DNA of 64,000 bases. It comes from Wolfiporia cocos. Lineage: Eukaryota; Basidiomycota; Agaricomycetes; Polyporales; Phaeolaceae. Every line of letters begins with the position of its first letter. The stretch's first letter is position 1. The stretch spans positions 434,001 through 498,000 of the forward strand of contig JACCLO010000016.1 in assembly GCA_029448655.1 (NCBI GenBank), read 5' to 3'. The notes beneath the pieces were generated by a model that saw only the letters and a list, made by a program, of their open reading frames with translations, made no database searches and was not told the origin of the DNA. Shown piece by piece: positions 21,338-31,537 of the stretch. Made by a program: the position numbers and the translations under genes.

Positions 21338-21969
21338 TTTTATGGAGGGCGATAGAGTATTATTTCCGTTGCCTACCGAGACTCAGAGGGCCCGCCGAAC
21401 AGGAGTTAGAGACCCGACGCCACGTATTCTTGGTATGGGAGGCAACGGGAGATGTGAACCACCTGCACGCCCGACGAGCCCTAGGGCTACCCCAGCGCGA
21501 CAGCGAAGAGCGAATAGCACGCCGCCTATTCGACGATCTCCTTCAGTGCAGAGTATTACCCGCGAGGAGTTTGAGCGAGGTGCGAGGGAGCACGAACGAG
21601 ACACCGCCTCCCTACCAACGTGGGCCACACGAAACCTTCACCGAGCCGCACATCACTGGAGGTACCAACATAACGAATACCTCCGCAATATCCCTTCCCT
21701 ACGGGTACCAGCGAGGCCCTCACCCGAGCAGCCGTGTCGACAATGTGGTTCCGCTAACCACTGGATCCTCGACTGCCCCGATTATATTTGCAGAACTTGT
21801 GGGCTCAATCAACCAGGTCATCGACAGAATGAATGCCGCCAACACTTCGTATGGCGAACTCCTACGACCCCGTCCCTCAGCGGAAACGGTGACATCTACA
21901 ATGAACAGGACGCCGAGGCACTCTGAAGAGGGGAACTTGGAAAATTCGTCGAGGCCGACGAATGCCTAG
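20866..21969 (+). CDS. orf3 of element 1: conserved accessory protein overlapping pol and orf4
   Basis: 367 aa from the ATG at 20866, in the −1 frame relative to pol. It overlaps the pol 3' end (20866-21337) and all of orf4. The protein is basic and Arg/Thr-rich at the N-terminus, then has RHALLWYRAE and a likely coiled coil (ITEDLVRMEGQIRAQREGL, then RLIDRL). A second block follows (LILWRAIEYYFRCLP, ARRALGLPQR, LLQCRVLP), with a low-complexity tail. Element 2 encodes matching blocks (RHALIWHRSD, VTERIVQLER, ILWNTVMWYLAKLP, MVGLPPRR, LRSLPG). It has no transmembrane segments, so it is not an envelope-like protein despite its position. Function unknown; a second capsid or RNA-associated role is a guess. 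Confidence 0.7.
   Translation: MSTTRHQLPRRTTTPGDADRREGRPRGTPPRRYSPQHLQIRHALLWYRAEGPFAGQADGWSALFDIAQDLTHVYSSYQNITEDLVRMEGQIRAQREGLELLTDRLIDRLAATTTARLRHALNDFEDREHVAPNRPEYTPRPARFFTPDERRRLQGRLILWRAIEYYFRCLPRLRGPAEQELETRRHVFLVWEATGDVNHLHARRALGLPQRDSEERIARRLFDDLLQCRVLPARSLSEVRGSTNETPPPYQRGPHETFTEPHITGGTNITNTSAISLPYGYQRGPHPSSRVDNVVPLTTGSSTAPIIFAELVGSINQVIDRMNAANTSYGELLRPRPSAETVTSTMNRTPRHSEEGNLENSSRPTNA
21342..21926 (+). CDS. orf4 of element 1: 194-aa double zinc-knuckle protein
   Basis: ATG at 21342 in the context ATTTTATGGA, stop at 21926. The frame lies entirely inside orf3, one frame back. The N-terminal 60 residues are Arg/Pro-rich. A conserved core follows (RSPSV, ITREEFERG at 72-80, LPTW 91-94, EYLRNIPS 112-119), then two knuckles: C132-C135-H140-C145 (CX2CX4HX4C) and C150-C153-H160-C165 (CX2CX6HX4C). 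The end is EAL. Element 2 has a 194-aa counterpart that aligns gap-free with every Cys and His in register. A nucleic-acid-binding accessory or nucleocapsid-like role is inferred. Confidence 0.75.
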   Translation: MEGDRVLFPLPTETQRARRTGVRDPTPRILGMGGNGRCEPPARPTSPRATPARQRRANSTPPIRRSPSVQSITREEFERGAREHERDTASLPTWATRNLHRAAHHWRYQHNEYLRNIPSLRVPARPSPEQPCRQCGSANHWILDCPDYICRTCGLNQPGHRQNECRQHFVWRTPTTPSLSGNGDIYNEQDAEAL

Positions 21970-21980
21970 GGAGGGGCTGA

Positions 21981-22690
21981 TGTTACGGTTATTTTGATTT
22001 TTCGAATATCGACAGAACTCACCACCGGGCGAATACGATACAGGGACTTGTTGCGCAACCAACCCCCCCTGGCTAACTCGTGATCTTACTGGGCGCATCC
22101 CCAGTTGTACTAGTCTACAGGGCTCGTTTCATCTTTGGCAGATCCAACTCTGCCATCGTTTCATGTTCATCGTTTATTAGCTGATAGATGGCGTTCAACC
22201 GCCATCGTTCTTATCTATCGTCTCAGATATATCACTCCATACTTATCAAACGTTTGGGACTATAGCGTAGATAGTATCGGTGGCATCTGGGACAGACTCG
22301 ACCCCTGAAACCTAGCGTAGTATAAAAACTCATGTACTTATCGTCGAGGCTCTTCAGCTCGACCTTGTTGTATAAACAAGAAGTCTTATACTCGTTCTCA
22401 AACGTAGGAAACTACGCTCAGTATTTCTCACTCGAGCAATCGAACGACTAAGTCCTCGAAGTGCACACTGACTTCTCGGACTTAGGTGAGTCTTATATTC
22501 TATTCGACTCGCACTTGAACAGATTATATCCTCTAACGCGTATTGGATATTAACCGATCTCCTAAGGACTTCACTTAGGACCCGAAGGCATCTAACGAGT
22601 ATTTGCCTTGCACACGGCAACAAGCCTACGTGCAGAAGAACGATCTATATTCGCGACTCGAATATACGAACGGGTATTCGACCCGTAACA
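21981..22690 (+). repeat. 3' LTR of element 1
   Basis: 710 bp, identical by eye to the 5' LTR at 14232. The next base (22691) enters inverted element 3 sequence, not a target duplication. Confidence 0.93.
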
Positions 22691-22756
22691 GATTCTTCTC
22701 AAACGAGGTAATTACATGCGCTGCTTTTTCGGAGGGTAAGACCGTGGGCTTCCCTC

Positions 22757-23356
22757 CTAGGCAAAATCCTGTTCTTCTACGAGCTGTGCTAGGAGCTCGG
22801 GGTTCTTGGCTTTCAGGGCCCTAATTGCTGTGACCGCTCTGTTCGCGGTGATGTATTCAGTCTCTTCTTCAGAGACTTCTTCGATGCGAGCTTCTTGCTC
22901 GGCTTCTTCTTCTTCGGTCTTTCGAGTAGTCCGCCTAGGGCGAGCTGACTTCTTTGGTTTCTTTGGGCAGTCTCTCGACATATGCCCTGGCTGATGGCAG
23001 GTGAAACACTTGCCCTTCTTGATGTGATCGTCCCTTTCCTGGGTGGTCATTCGATCTACATCCATCACATTCGGATCTTTCGGTGCGATCGTCTGCGGAG
23101 CACTAGTGCGTCCGTTATTCTGGTTCGAGGCTTGCCAAGCCTTTTTCTTGATAAACGGTTTATCCCGTTTCAAGAATATCTTGTACGTATTTTCATAGTA
23201 CGAGGCAGTGGACTGCCACTCGTCAATGGTCGCCGGCAGCGGCCGTACACCGATGATGTATCGGGTCGTGTGTTCGGGTAACCCTTTTTCGAAGAGGGTT
23301 ATGAGCAACGCGTTTCCGTCCGCGCTGTATTGATCGTACTGGGCCTTTCCGGCCAA
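22757..23356 (-). pseudogene. gag 3' part of element 3
   Basis: About 200 aa, clearly homologous to the element 1 Gag C-terminus (capsid end, CCHC knuckle, acidic tail), with scattered substitutions. The upstream gag part (24116-23490) is out of frame because of the 2-nt deletion near 23510. Non-functional. Confidence 0.85.
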
Positions 23357-24111
23357 GTTGTTGAACTCGGTGATATAATCATCGATGTCCTTTCTGTCCT
23401 GGGATACGTCCAGGATTTTCTTCCGCGCCTTCTGTACTTCTTCAATGGCTCCGAAGGCTTTCTGGAAGTCCGCATCAAACTGTGCGAGACTAGGCAGGAA
23501 GAATCGTTTCCTGGGGGTTCGTATAGACCCGGTGATAGTTCTGTTTCCATTGGCCCGTTTTCCCCTTGTTCGAGATATAAGAGAGGATAAAGATCACTCT
23601 CTGAACGTCATTCTGGAACGACGTTTCGTACATCGTAAACCAGGAGTTGCATTGGTTTATGAAGTTCTGCATGTCGTATCGTTCCCCGTCGAAGACATCT
23701 GGGGGATTGATCTTTATCATTGGGGGTCGGTAATACGGGTTCGGCGCCGGAGGTTGAGGCTGCGGCGCATTCGGTGGTGGAGGCCCTCCTGGGGGTCCTC
23801 CTCCTCCCGGGTATCCTCCACCCGGGTTTCCTGGGTTTCCGGGGTTCCCTGGGTTTCCTCCTCCAGGGGTTCCTCCACCGGGGTTCGCGGGGATTCCTCC
23901 TCCGAGTCCTCCAGGAGGGGGGGCATTCCCTCCTCCGAGTCCGAAGTTTCCTCCCAGTCCTCCTCCGCTTGTATCTGCGGAGGTTCGTCCAAATAGGCCT
24001 GAAGGCCATGTTCCTGGGTTTGTTGTTCCCATTCCTCCGCTTGGGCTAGTCCAAGATGGATTTCCTCCGCTACCCATTCCGGGTGCGTTCTGTGGGGGGC
24101 TTCCAAAGAGG

Positions 24112-24116
24112 TTTGC
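24112..24116 (+). repeat. Target-site duplication TTTGC, left copy
   Basis: TTTGC precedes the 5' LTR of element 2. The same TTTGC follows its 3' LTR at 32080-32084. Its position in element 3 gag shows that element 2 is a clean nested insertion. Confidence 0.9.
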
Positions 24117-24658
24117 TGTTACGGTTCTACCAGGTACACTCGTATATTCCGTTTGACGCCTCACCATGTATGAGGACTTAGCGTTCAACCGCTGTACCCA
24201 GCGCTGCATTTCTAGGGGGCCTCCGCTCAACCGTAGGCCCTGTTTCATGTATAACAACCCTATGCCCACTCCCTGGGTCCGCATCGCGTTCTAGCTGATA
24301 TTCTGTGTCCAACCACAGTACTTCCATGTTTCATCTCTTGTTGCGTTCAACCGCAACACTTCTCCTTTATTACTTATATCGTTAGCCTGACGGACTTAAT
24401 AGTAGTAGTACCAAAGACACTATGACCCCGATTAACAGATCGCAGTATATAACCTGATGTAAATACCGGTCGAGTTCCTCAGCTCGACCTTGTTGAATTC
24501 AAGGATCTTATACTCGTTCTCAAAGGCTTGAGCAATTAAGCCTGCAGCTTGTATATCGACGCTCTGACTCAGAAGGGTCCGACGAGTAGTGCGCTACTCG
24601 ATACACTGAGTAACTCGACTTAGTTATTTTGCGTTGAACGGATATTCGATCCGTAACA
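24117..24658 (+). repeat. 5' LTR of element 2
   Basis: 542 bp, starting TGTTACGG and ending CCGTAACA. TATATAA is at 24446-24452. The predicted transcript start AGCTCGACCTT is at 24481-24491, 35 nt after the TATA box. Confidence 0.93.
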
Positions 24659-24659
24659 G

Positions 24660-24670
24660 AAGGTCGAGCT
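24660..24670 (+). promoter_or_regulatory. Self-complementary primer-binding site of element 2
   Basis: AAGGTCGAGCT one base after the LTR, an exact reverse complement of 24481-24491. It has the same motif and spacing as in element 1, although the LTRs around it are unrelated. Confidence 0.7.
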
Positions 24671-24702
24671 CTAACAAAGCTCACTCACCGAAGTGCAAGC
24701 CT

Positions 24703-26355
24703 ATGCAACGATTCGACCCGGATCTCCCGACCAGGTTGATTGAAATACTCCCCGAAGCATACCGACGAATCTCTTACGAAGAGAAATACGAGTGGAGAGA
24801 TCCCCCAGCAGGATTCTTCACAAAAGGAGGATACCTCACCATCCCGTCCCCAGACAGGCTTTCACCCACTTGGGTACAGGTTCCCCCATCTTCGAACGAT
24901 CCTTGGGATCAGACACGCGCCGCGTTCGAGCGGTTTGGAACGGTCATTGATATTATGACCCCGACGCTTACCATCCACCGAGCCGATGGACAACAACAGG
25001 GAGGACAGACGACGAACACCCCCTCCGCCGGAGGAACCATGGGTGTGGCAGGTACAGCCATGGGCGGCAGTACTATTCCAGGAAGCACAGGCGCAAGCCA
25101 GGGCGCAGGGGGAATGGCCCCTAACCCTCCGCCGGCTAATAATCCGCTCCCTAGCCATCCTGTCGGAGCAAACCCCTCCGGAACAGGAATTCCTGGAGGA
25201 GGAGGCCTTCCTGGAGGGGGAGGTCCCCCAGGCGGCGCAGGGGGCGGAGGTCCCCCGGGCGGCGGCGGCAATCCAGCAGGCGGCGCGGGAGGCAATCCAG
25301 CAGGACCGCCAGGAGGTGGAGGCGGAGGCCCACCAGGAGGCGGAGGCCCACCAGGAGGAGGAGCCCCGCTAGGCTGGGGCGCTCAGGCCCCTCCGCCAGC
25401 CAGAGGAAATCGCATAAAGCTCGCCACCCCCGAGCCGTTCAAAGGGGAACGAAAGAAGCTACAGAGCTTCAAGAATGATTGCAACACCTGGTTCACCATG
25501 TTCGCAGCAGACTATCAGTCCGACGACCAGAAGATCCTCTTCATCATGTCATACATCAAGGGGAGCGACCGGGTGAACCAATGGAAAGAAAACTACTACA
25601 CCAAATACACCGACCCGATCACCCGGGCATTCGTGTTGCCCCCGCTGGCCCAGTTCAGCGCCGAATTCGATGCAGCCTTCGAACCGATCGAAGAAAAACA
25701 AAAAACCAATGACGATCTCTTTGATCTCAAACAAGACAAGAAGAGCATCGACGATTTCAATATCGAATTCGACAACCTTGTAGGAAAAACAGGGTTAGAT
25801 CGCGTACACTGCGACCCTCTCTTCGTCACGGCATACAAGAGAGCTATTCGACCCGCACTAGTAACCCACATCATAAATATCGTTCCCCCCGTCATCACCC
25901 TTACCGAATGGATGAAACAAGCATCCATCAACGAAAACACCTTCATCAAGGGACGAGGGAATGATAAGAAGAAGCCGCAATGGCGAGCCAAGGCCCAGAA
26001 TACCTCGACCACAGCAGCCCCGACTAAAGATCCGAACGCAATGGATATCGATCGGATGTCCACAGAAGAACGTCGCAGGCTCCAAACCGAAGGACGCTGC
26101 TTCAACTGCAAGGAGAAGGGCCACCTCTCCAGCAACTGCCCCAAACGAAAGAAGAAACCCACCACCAGGGGAAAAGCCCGGAAAGCCGAGGAAGACACCC
26201 CCACAACTCATGTTGAGGAAGTCGAAGAAAACACAGATGACGAAGACAGCGACGGAGCGACCGCCATAGAAGAAGCGGTCAATGCAATCAGGGTTCTCAA
26301 GGTTAAGAACCCCTCATACCTCGCCCAAATCCTTGACGAGCAGGATTTCGAGTAG
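24703..26355 (+). CDS. Gag polyprotein of element 2
   Basis: 550 aa from the ATG at 24703. The N-terminal domain ([18 protein letters not shown]) corresponds to that of element 1. A long Gly/Pro run (about 25190-25390) follows, then the capsid region ([38 protein letters not shown]) and a CCHC knuckle [14 protein letters not shown]. The frame is intact. The −1 pol frame opens at 26337, so frameshifting must occur within the 19-nt overlap 26337-26355. Confidence 0.9.
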   Translation: MQRFDPDLPTRLIEILPEAYRRISYEEKYEWRDPPAGFFTKGGYLTIPSPDRLSPTWVQVPPSSNDPWDQTRAAFERFGTVIDIMTPTLTIHRADGQQQGGQTTNTPSAGGTMGVAGTAMGGSTIPGSTGASQGAGGMAPNPPPANNPLPSHPVGANPSGTGIPGGGGLPGGGGPPGGAGGGGPPGGGGNPAGGAGGNPAGPPGGGGGGPPGGGGPPGGGAPLGWGAQAPPPARGNRIKLATPEPFKGERKKLQSFKNDCNTWFTMFAADYQSDDQKILFIMSYIKGSDRVNQWKENYYTKYTDPITRAFVLPPLAQFSAEFDAAFEPIEEKQKTNDDLFDLKQDKKSIDDFNIEFDNLVGKTGLDRVHCDPLFVTAYKRAIRPALVTHIINIVPPVITLTEWMKQASINENTFIKGRGNDKKKPQWRAKAQNTSTTAAPTKDPNAMDIDRMSTEERRRLQTEGRCFNCKEKGHLSSNCPKRKKKPTTRGKARKAEEDTPTTHVEEVEENTDDEDSDGATAIEEAVNAIRVLKVKNPSYLAQILDEQDFE

Positions 26356-29300
26356 GGAGGAAGCACACGGTCTTACCTCCCGAAAGCGTAGCCCATGTAA
26401 TTACATCGTATGAACGCGACAGGTCGCTATTCATCCCTATAACCCTGGAGCTGCAGAAACCCGTGACAGTAAATGCCCTCATCGACTCGGGAGCTATGTC
26501 CTCCCTCATCCACCCAAAACTCGTCATTCGACACAGAATCCTGACCCGACCAGTCAAGAACTCCATCACCATTCGTAACGTTGATGGAACCATCAATAAA
26601 GACGGACAGATAGATCGAGAAGTAGTCCTTGCTATCAGATACGGAGGAAAGAAACGCAAGATCCGCTTCCTCGTCGGAAACATCGGAAAGGAAGACATGA
26701 TCCTCGGATATAATTGGTTAAAGAAGGAAGGACCCAAAATCGATTGGGCCAAGGGAAATGTCGACGTCACCCCTAACGAAACCCCAGAAAAAACCCGAAG
26801 CGCAGACGTCACCCTTCGCCTCGATACGGTCGAAATGACCATTACACCCAAAGGAAAACTACCAACCCGCGGAACCGATGGAGCCATCGGCTACGACCTC
26901 TACGCCTCTAAACCAGAAGAGATAGCCCCCGGAGGATGGAAGGCAATCCCCACCGGAGTCCATATGAAAATCCCAAAGGGATCCTATGGAAGGATCGCCT
27001 CCCGATCGGGCCTCACTCTCAGGCACGGCCTGACAGTAGGAGGAGGCGTCATCGACCCCAACTACAGAGGAGAGGTCCAAGTTATACTATTCAACCAATC
27101 TATGACCACCCACCACATCATTCCTGGAATGAGGATTGCACAGATTATATTCGAGCTAGCTATAACCCCCGATATAATTCAGGTCGAAGAGCTCGACGAA
27201 ACTAACCGAGGGGAGAAGGGCTTTGGCTCCACCGACAAAGAAGAAACACCAAAGGACCCTAGTTCAGAAGATCCCCCGAAGGAGCTACCCTCTGAAGAAG
27301 AACACCAACTCCTACGAAGGTTTATCAAAATGGAAAGGAAGCTGACTACCCCGCGAACCGAGACCAAACACAGGTTCAGGAAAAGGATCGCACAACTCTC
27401 CCGCATTCGAAAAGCTATGACCAAGTCTCAAATATTCGCGGGAACGACAGGAAAAAGCACCGACGAAACAATCCTCCCTGAGCACCTGAAGGACTTCGCG
27501 AAAGTCTTCAGCAAATCGGCAGCTGCCTCCTTCCCACCTTCGAGACCCTGGGACCATGCCATCGAACTAAAACCCGATTTCGTACCGCGAGACTGCAAGG
27601 TTTACGCACTGTCCCCCAGGGAACAGAAAGCCATGGACGAATTCTTAGAAGAAAACCTCGCAAAAGGTTTTATCCGACCATCGAAGTCTCCGATGGCCTC
27701 CCCCGCCTTCTTTGTCCCGAAGAAAGATGGAGGCCTGAGACCCTGCCAAGACTACAGGTATCTGAATGAGGGAACGATCAAGAACGCATATCCCTTACCC
27801 CTAATATCCGAACTTATCGAAAAACTGAAGGGGGCGAAAATTTTCACCAAAATGGACCTGCGAGCAGGGTACAACAATGTGCGGATCAAAGAAGGCGACC
27901 AATGGAAAGGTGCATTCAAGACGAATGCAGGCCTCTACGAGCCCACTGTAATGTTCTTCGGAATGTGCAATTCACCCGCTACCTTCCAATCCATGATGAA
28001 CGAAATTCTCAAAGAAGAAATAGCAGAGGGATGGGTGGTGGTGTACATGGATGACATCCTCATCTTTTCCCCAGATCGGAATACCCACCAAAAGCGAGAA
28101 CGACGAATTCTGCGAAAGCTCGCCGACAACAAGTTGTTTGTGAAACCCGAGAAATGCGCTTTCGGAGTTGACAAGGTGGAATTCCTAGGACTGGTAATCA
28201 CCCCAGGACACGTCCAGATGGACCCAGCCAAGCTCCAAGGAATCCGGAAGTGGCCCGCCCCACGGAATGTTAAGGGGGTCCGCTCCTTCCTAGGCTTCGC
28301 AAACTTCTACCGAAAGTTCATCGATCATTACTCCACACACGCTTGACCACTCATCGACCTCACAAAGACTGCAACCGGGAGTGGTTTCAGGTGGACTGAT
28401 CGAGAAGAGAAGGCCTTCGAATTCTTAAAGGGCCAATTCGTAAAAGCCCCGGCCTTATCACTCCCCGATAAAATGAAACCATTTATCCTCGAGACAGACG
28501 CATCTCAGTACGCCCTCGGGGCGGTACTCAAACAGAAAGATGACGAAGGGAATGAACGGCCCATGGGCTACCTCTCTCAATCCCTAACTGCAGCTGAACG
28601 AAACTACGAAATCTATGATCGGGAACTTCTCAGAATAGTCCGCACTCTCGAAGAATGGTGCCACCTTCTGGAAGGAGCACCACACCAGATTCTGATCAGA
28701 AGCGATCACCAGAACCTTACATATTGGCGAAGCGCTCAGAGATTGAATCGGCAACAGGCAAGATGGCACCTCTTGCTGTCCCAGTTCGACATCCAACTAC
28801 AGCACGTACCCGGAAAGAAATTAATAATGGCAGATGCTCTCTCGCGTCTCCTGAACCTAGACAGCTCAGAACACGACAACGAAAACATCCTCATGCTACC
28901 CGATGAACTGTTTGTCCACGCCATCGAGATACCAATCATCGATCGGATCAAGATCGCAAAGCCATTCGACCCGATCGCGGAACAGGCCCTCCGCGCCCTG
29001 GAACAAGGAGAGACTGCCCCTTTAAGGACAGCAATGGAAGACTGGCAGTCCAGCAAAGGAGTCCTCTTGTACAAGGGACGAATGTACATTCCCAGAGACC
29101 CTACCCTGAGAAGGGATGTGGTCTCTAGATATCACGATCCAATCGCAGCAGGTCACCCCGGAATCTGGGGGACGACGTTAAAAGTACAGGAACACTTCTG
29201 GTGGCCTGATCTCCGAAAAACGGTGGCAGAATACGTCAAAGGGTGCGCCATATGTCAGCAAATGAAGCCCGACAGAAATCCGACGAAACCGCCACTACAA

Positions 29301-30400
29301 CCAATTCCGACAAAAAAGGATGCCCTCCCCTTTTCACAATGCTCAGTTGACTTCATCACGGACCTTCCCCCGGTAGGGAAGTATGACTCGATCATGGTCA
29401 TCGTCGATCATGGGTCGTCCAAGGCGATATCGCTAACCCCATGCAGTAAGACCATCACCAGCGAAGGGGCAGCTGACATATTCCATCGGCAAATCTATTC
29501 GAAGTACGGACTCCCCCGAAAAATCATATCCGATCGAGGACCGCAATTCGCGTCCAAACTCTTTCAAGGACTCTGTAAAGTCCTTGGAATCGAGTCCGCC
29601 CTCAGCACGGCCTATCATCCACAGACAGACGGACAGACAGAAAGAATGAACCAACAAATCGAAGTCTATCTGCGCATATACTGTATGAACGACCCAAGAC
29701 TTTGGGCGACACGATTAGCAGACGTAGAATTCGCTCACAACACACGAAGAACGGAGGGGCGGCCTGCCCCTACAGAAGTGATCATGGGATACATCCCGAG
29801 AGGATTACCAGACGAAGTTAAAACCACCCAGGTACCAGCAGCAGCTGACCGACTAAAAGCCGCACGAGAAGCAAGGGAAAAGGCAATTGCCGCTCATGAG
29901 CTAATGCAGAAGCGAATGACAGGAAGGACCCTACGAGAGCTCCCTAAATTCGACAAAGGGGACAAGGTCTGGCTCGATGCCAAGAACCTCCACCTCCCAT
30001 ACAAATCTCGGAAGCTCGCCCCCAAAAGGGAGGGACCATTCACTATCACTGAAAAGCTTGGGAATGTAACTTATCGACTAGCCCTACCACCGCGATGGAA
30101 GGTACATCCGGTCTTCCATGCAGCCCTACTGAAGCCGTTCAATGAGACAAGGGTGCACGGACCCAATCATATGAAGCCGCCCCCGGAATTAGTCGATGGG
30201 GAAGCAGAGTATGAAGTCGAAGCCATCCTGAACCAACGACAATACCAAGGGAAGAAACAATACCTCATTCATTGGAAAGGCTACCCATCGGCAGAAGACT
30301 CATGGGAAAGCGAGGCTAGCTTAAAGAACTCTCCAGACGCTCTCCGAGAGTTTAAAAGCAAGAGGACGAAGACCAGGGTCCGGCAGGTCGAAGAAATAGC

Positions 30401-31490
30401 ATGTCGACGCCACTCCCTACAACCAGCCCGTCTGAGCGACCCACCGCCCCAACAATGCGGCGATCCCTCGCAGTCCGCATGGGGTACCAGACAGGCAGGT
30501 GTTATGGCTGTTCGGAGGATGCCCACGTCCGCACCCGACACGCGCTCATCTGGCATAGGTCCGACATCCCCCCCGGGGGGCAGGCGACCCCCTGGACCGA
30601 TCGATTTGAACTCGTACAGGAACTCACCGACATATTCGACCAGTACCAGGGCGTTACAGAGAGGATCGTCCAACTCGAGCGTACAGCCCTCCTCCAGCGA
30701 CAGAGGCTTGGGCGATACATCAATCAATGGATCGACCACCTCGGGGCGTCGACACCATCGTGAATCCGGCGAGCGTTCGCGGAAGTCGAAGCGGGCCCGC
30801 CCCGCTTACCACGAACGCGAAGCCCTGTCCCAGCCATGCCCCCCTGGTTACTCGACGACGGCGAGTTGGATCGAATCGCAGAACCATTCGATTTTATGGA
30901 ACACAGTCATGTGGTATCTCGCGAAGCTGCCGTACAGACCGCCCCCGGAGGACCTCGACCTCGAGAATCGGCGCGCCCTCCTCCGCATCCACGAAACGAT
31001 GAACGACGCCCAGTTCAAGAGGGGTCGGGCGATGGTAGGGCTCCCCCCTCGCCGACCTCTGCAGATGCTAGCGACGGAGTTAGCAACAGATCTCCATCAG
31101 TTGAGATCATTACCCGGGAGGAGTGGGAGCAAGGGAGGGACGGATGGGACGAATCCCTTTACCAGCTGCCCACCTGGCTCAGACAACGTCTTTGGGCCCA
31201 CCACCACCATCAGCGGTACGAGTCAGGAGAGTATCTTCGCGCCGTCCCCTCAGCCCGCTCACCACCTAGACCATCTGCCGAAGAACCCTGCCGTCGGTGC
31301 GGCAGCCCCTGGCATTGGGTCCTCGACTGTCCCGACTACAGATGCCCCACCTGCAGAGTCACGCAGCCAGGACATCGCGTCGGCGAATGTGCCCTCTATC
31401 AGGTATGGATCCCCCCTCCGACGCCTCCGCTCCCCGATACAGATGCGGGATACAACGACCCCGACCCGGAGGCCCTCTGAGTGGCCGTGA
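30401..31490 (+). pseudogene. orf3 of element 2, one frameshift
   Basis: ATG at 30401 in the same ATAGYATGTCGACG context as element 1. The first part (RHALIWHRSD, coiled-coil-like VTERIVQLER, then WIDHL) ends at a stop at 30761-30763. The second block (ILWNTVMWYLAKLP, MVGLPPRR, LRSLPG) continues one frame over to 31490. Relative to element 1 this is a single net +1 indel between about 30760 and 30890. The region also has CYGCSEDAH, absent in element 1. Confidence 0.65.
30896..31480 (+). CDS. orf4 of element 2: 194-aa double zinc-knuckle protein
   Basis: ATG at 30896 in the context ATTTTATGGA, as in element 1. It has the same 194-codon length and a gap-free alignment with about 40% identity by hand count, about half over the last 134 residues. 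Conserved: RSPSV, ITREEWEQG, LPTW, EYLRAVPS, both knuckles (C132, C135, H140, C145; C150, C153, H160, C165) and the EAL end. The frame is intact although pol and orf3 of this copy are broken. An in-frame upstream ATG at 30836 is not conserved. Confidence 0.75.
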   Translation: MEHSHVVSREAAVQTAPGGPRPRESARPPPHPRNDERRPVQEGSGDGRAPPSPTSADASDGVSNRSPSVEIITREEWEQGRDGWDESLYQLPTWLRQRLWAHHHHQRYESGEYLRAVPSARSPPRPSAEEPCRRCGSPWHWVLDCPDYRCPTCRVTQPGHRVGECALYQVWIPPPTPPLPDTDAGYNDPDPEAL

Positions 31491-31537
31491 TGCTTGGATT
31501 TCATCGAGGGCGATGAAGGCTTGAGGGGGGGGGGTGA

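Larger units (their letters stand above)
14232..22690 (+). mobile_element. Ty3/Gypsy chromovirus, element 1 (apparently intact)
   Basis: An 8459-bp LTR element. Both LTRs are 710 bp, begin TGTTACGG and end CCGTAACA, and look identical by eye, so the copy is recent. Internal order: primer site, gag, pol (−1 frame), orf3 (−1 relative to pol), orf4 (−1 relative to orf3), purine tract AGGGAGGGG (21968-21976), LTR. All frames are open. The 5-bp flanks do not match (CAATA left, GATTC right), and the right side abuts an inverted copy of the same family, so the locus was rearranged after or during insertion. Confidence 0.92.
22691..24116 (-). mobile_element. Element 3, distal fragment: decayed inverted gag of family 1
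   Basis: The minus strand encodes gag of the same family as element 1, from the Gly-rich linker through the capsid region and the CCHC knuckle (CFTCHQPGHMSRDC) to the gag end LVEEQDFA near 22757. It then runs into the first bases of pol, where it stops dead at the element 1 LTR (22690/22691). A 2-nt deletion relative to element 1 near 23510 breaks the frame (CAGACGAAACG becomes CAGGAAACG). pol and the far LTR are missing. This fragment is continuous with 32080-33325; element 2 inserted between them. Confidence 0.88.
26337..31490 (+). pseudogene. Pol of element 2, interrupted by one nonsense codon
   Basis: Same domain order as element 1 pol: retropepsin DSGA, dUTPase ([46 protein letters not shown]), RT with YMDD, RNase H (ETDASQY), integrase (GHPGIWGT, CAICQQ, SVDF, DRGPQF, TDGQTERMN) and chromodomain (EYEVEAIL, HWKGY, SWE). 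TGA at 28344-28346 replaces the CGA of element 1, cutting the protein between RT and RNase H; the frame is otherwise open. It runs on to 31490 because, past about 30770, it coincides with the shifted orf3 frame. The true pol end is probably before that. Confidence 0.88.

Noticed and set aside
20866..21969. orf3 as an env-like gene
   Set aside because: The position after pol fits, but there is no signal peptide, transmembrane segment or cysteine-rich ectodomain.
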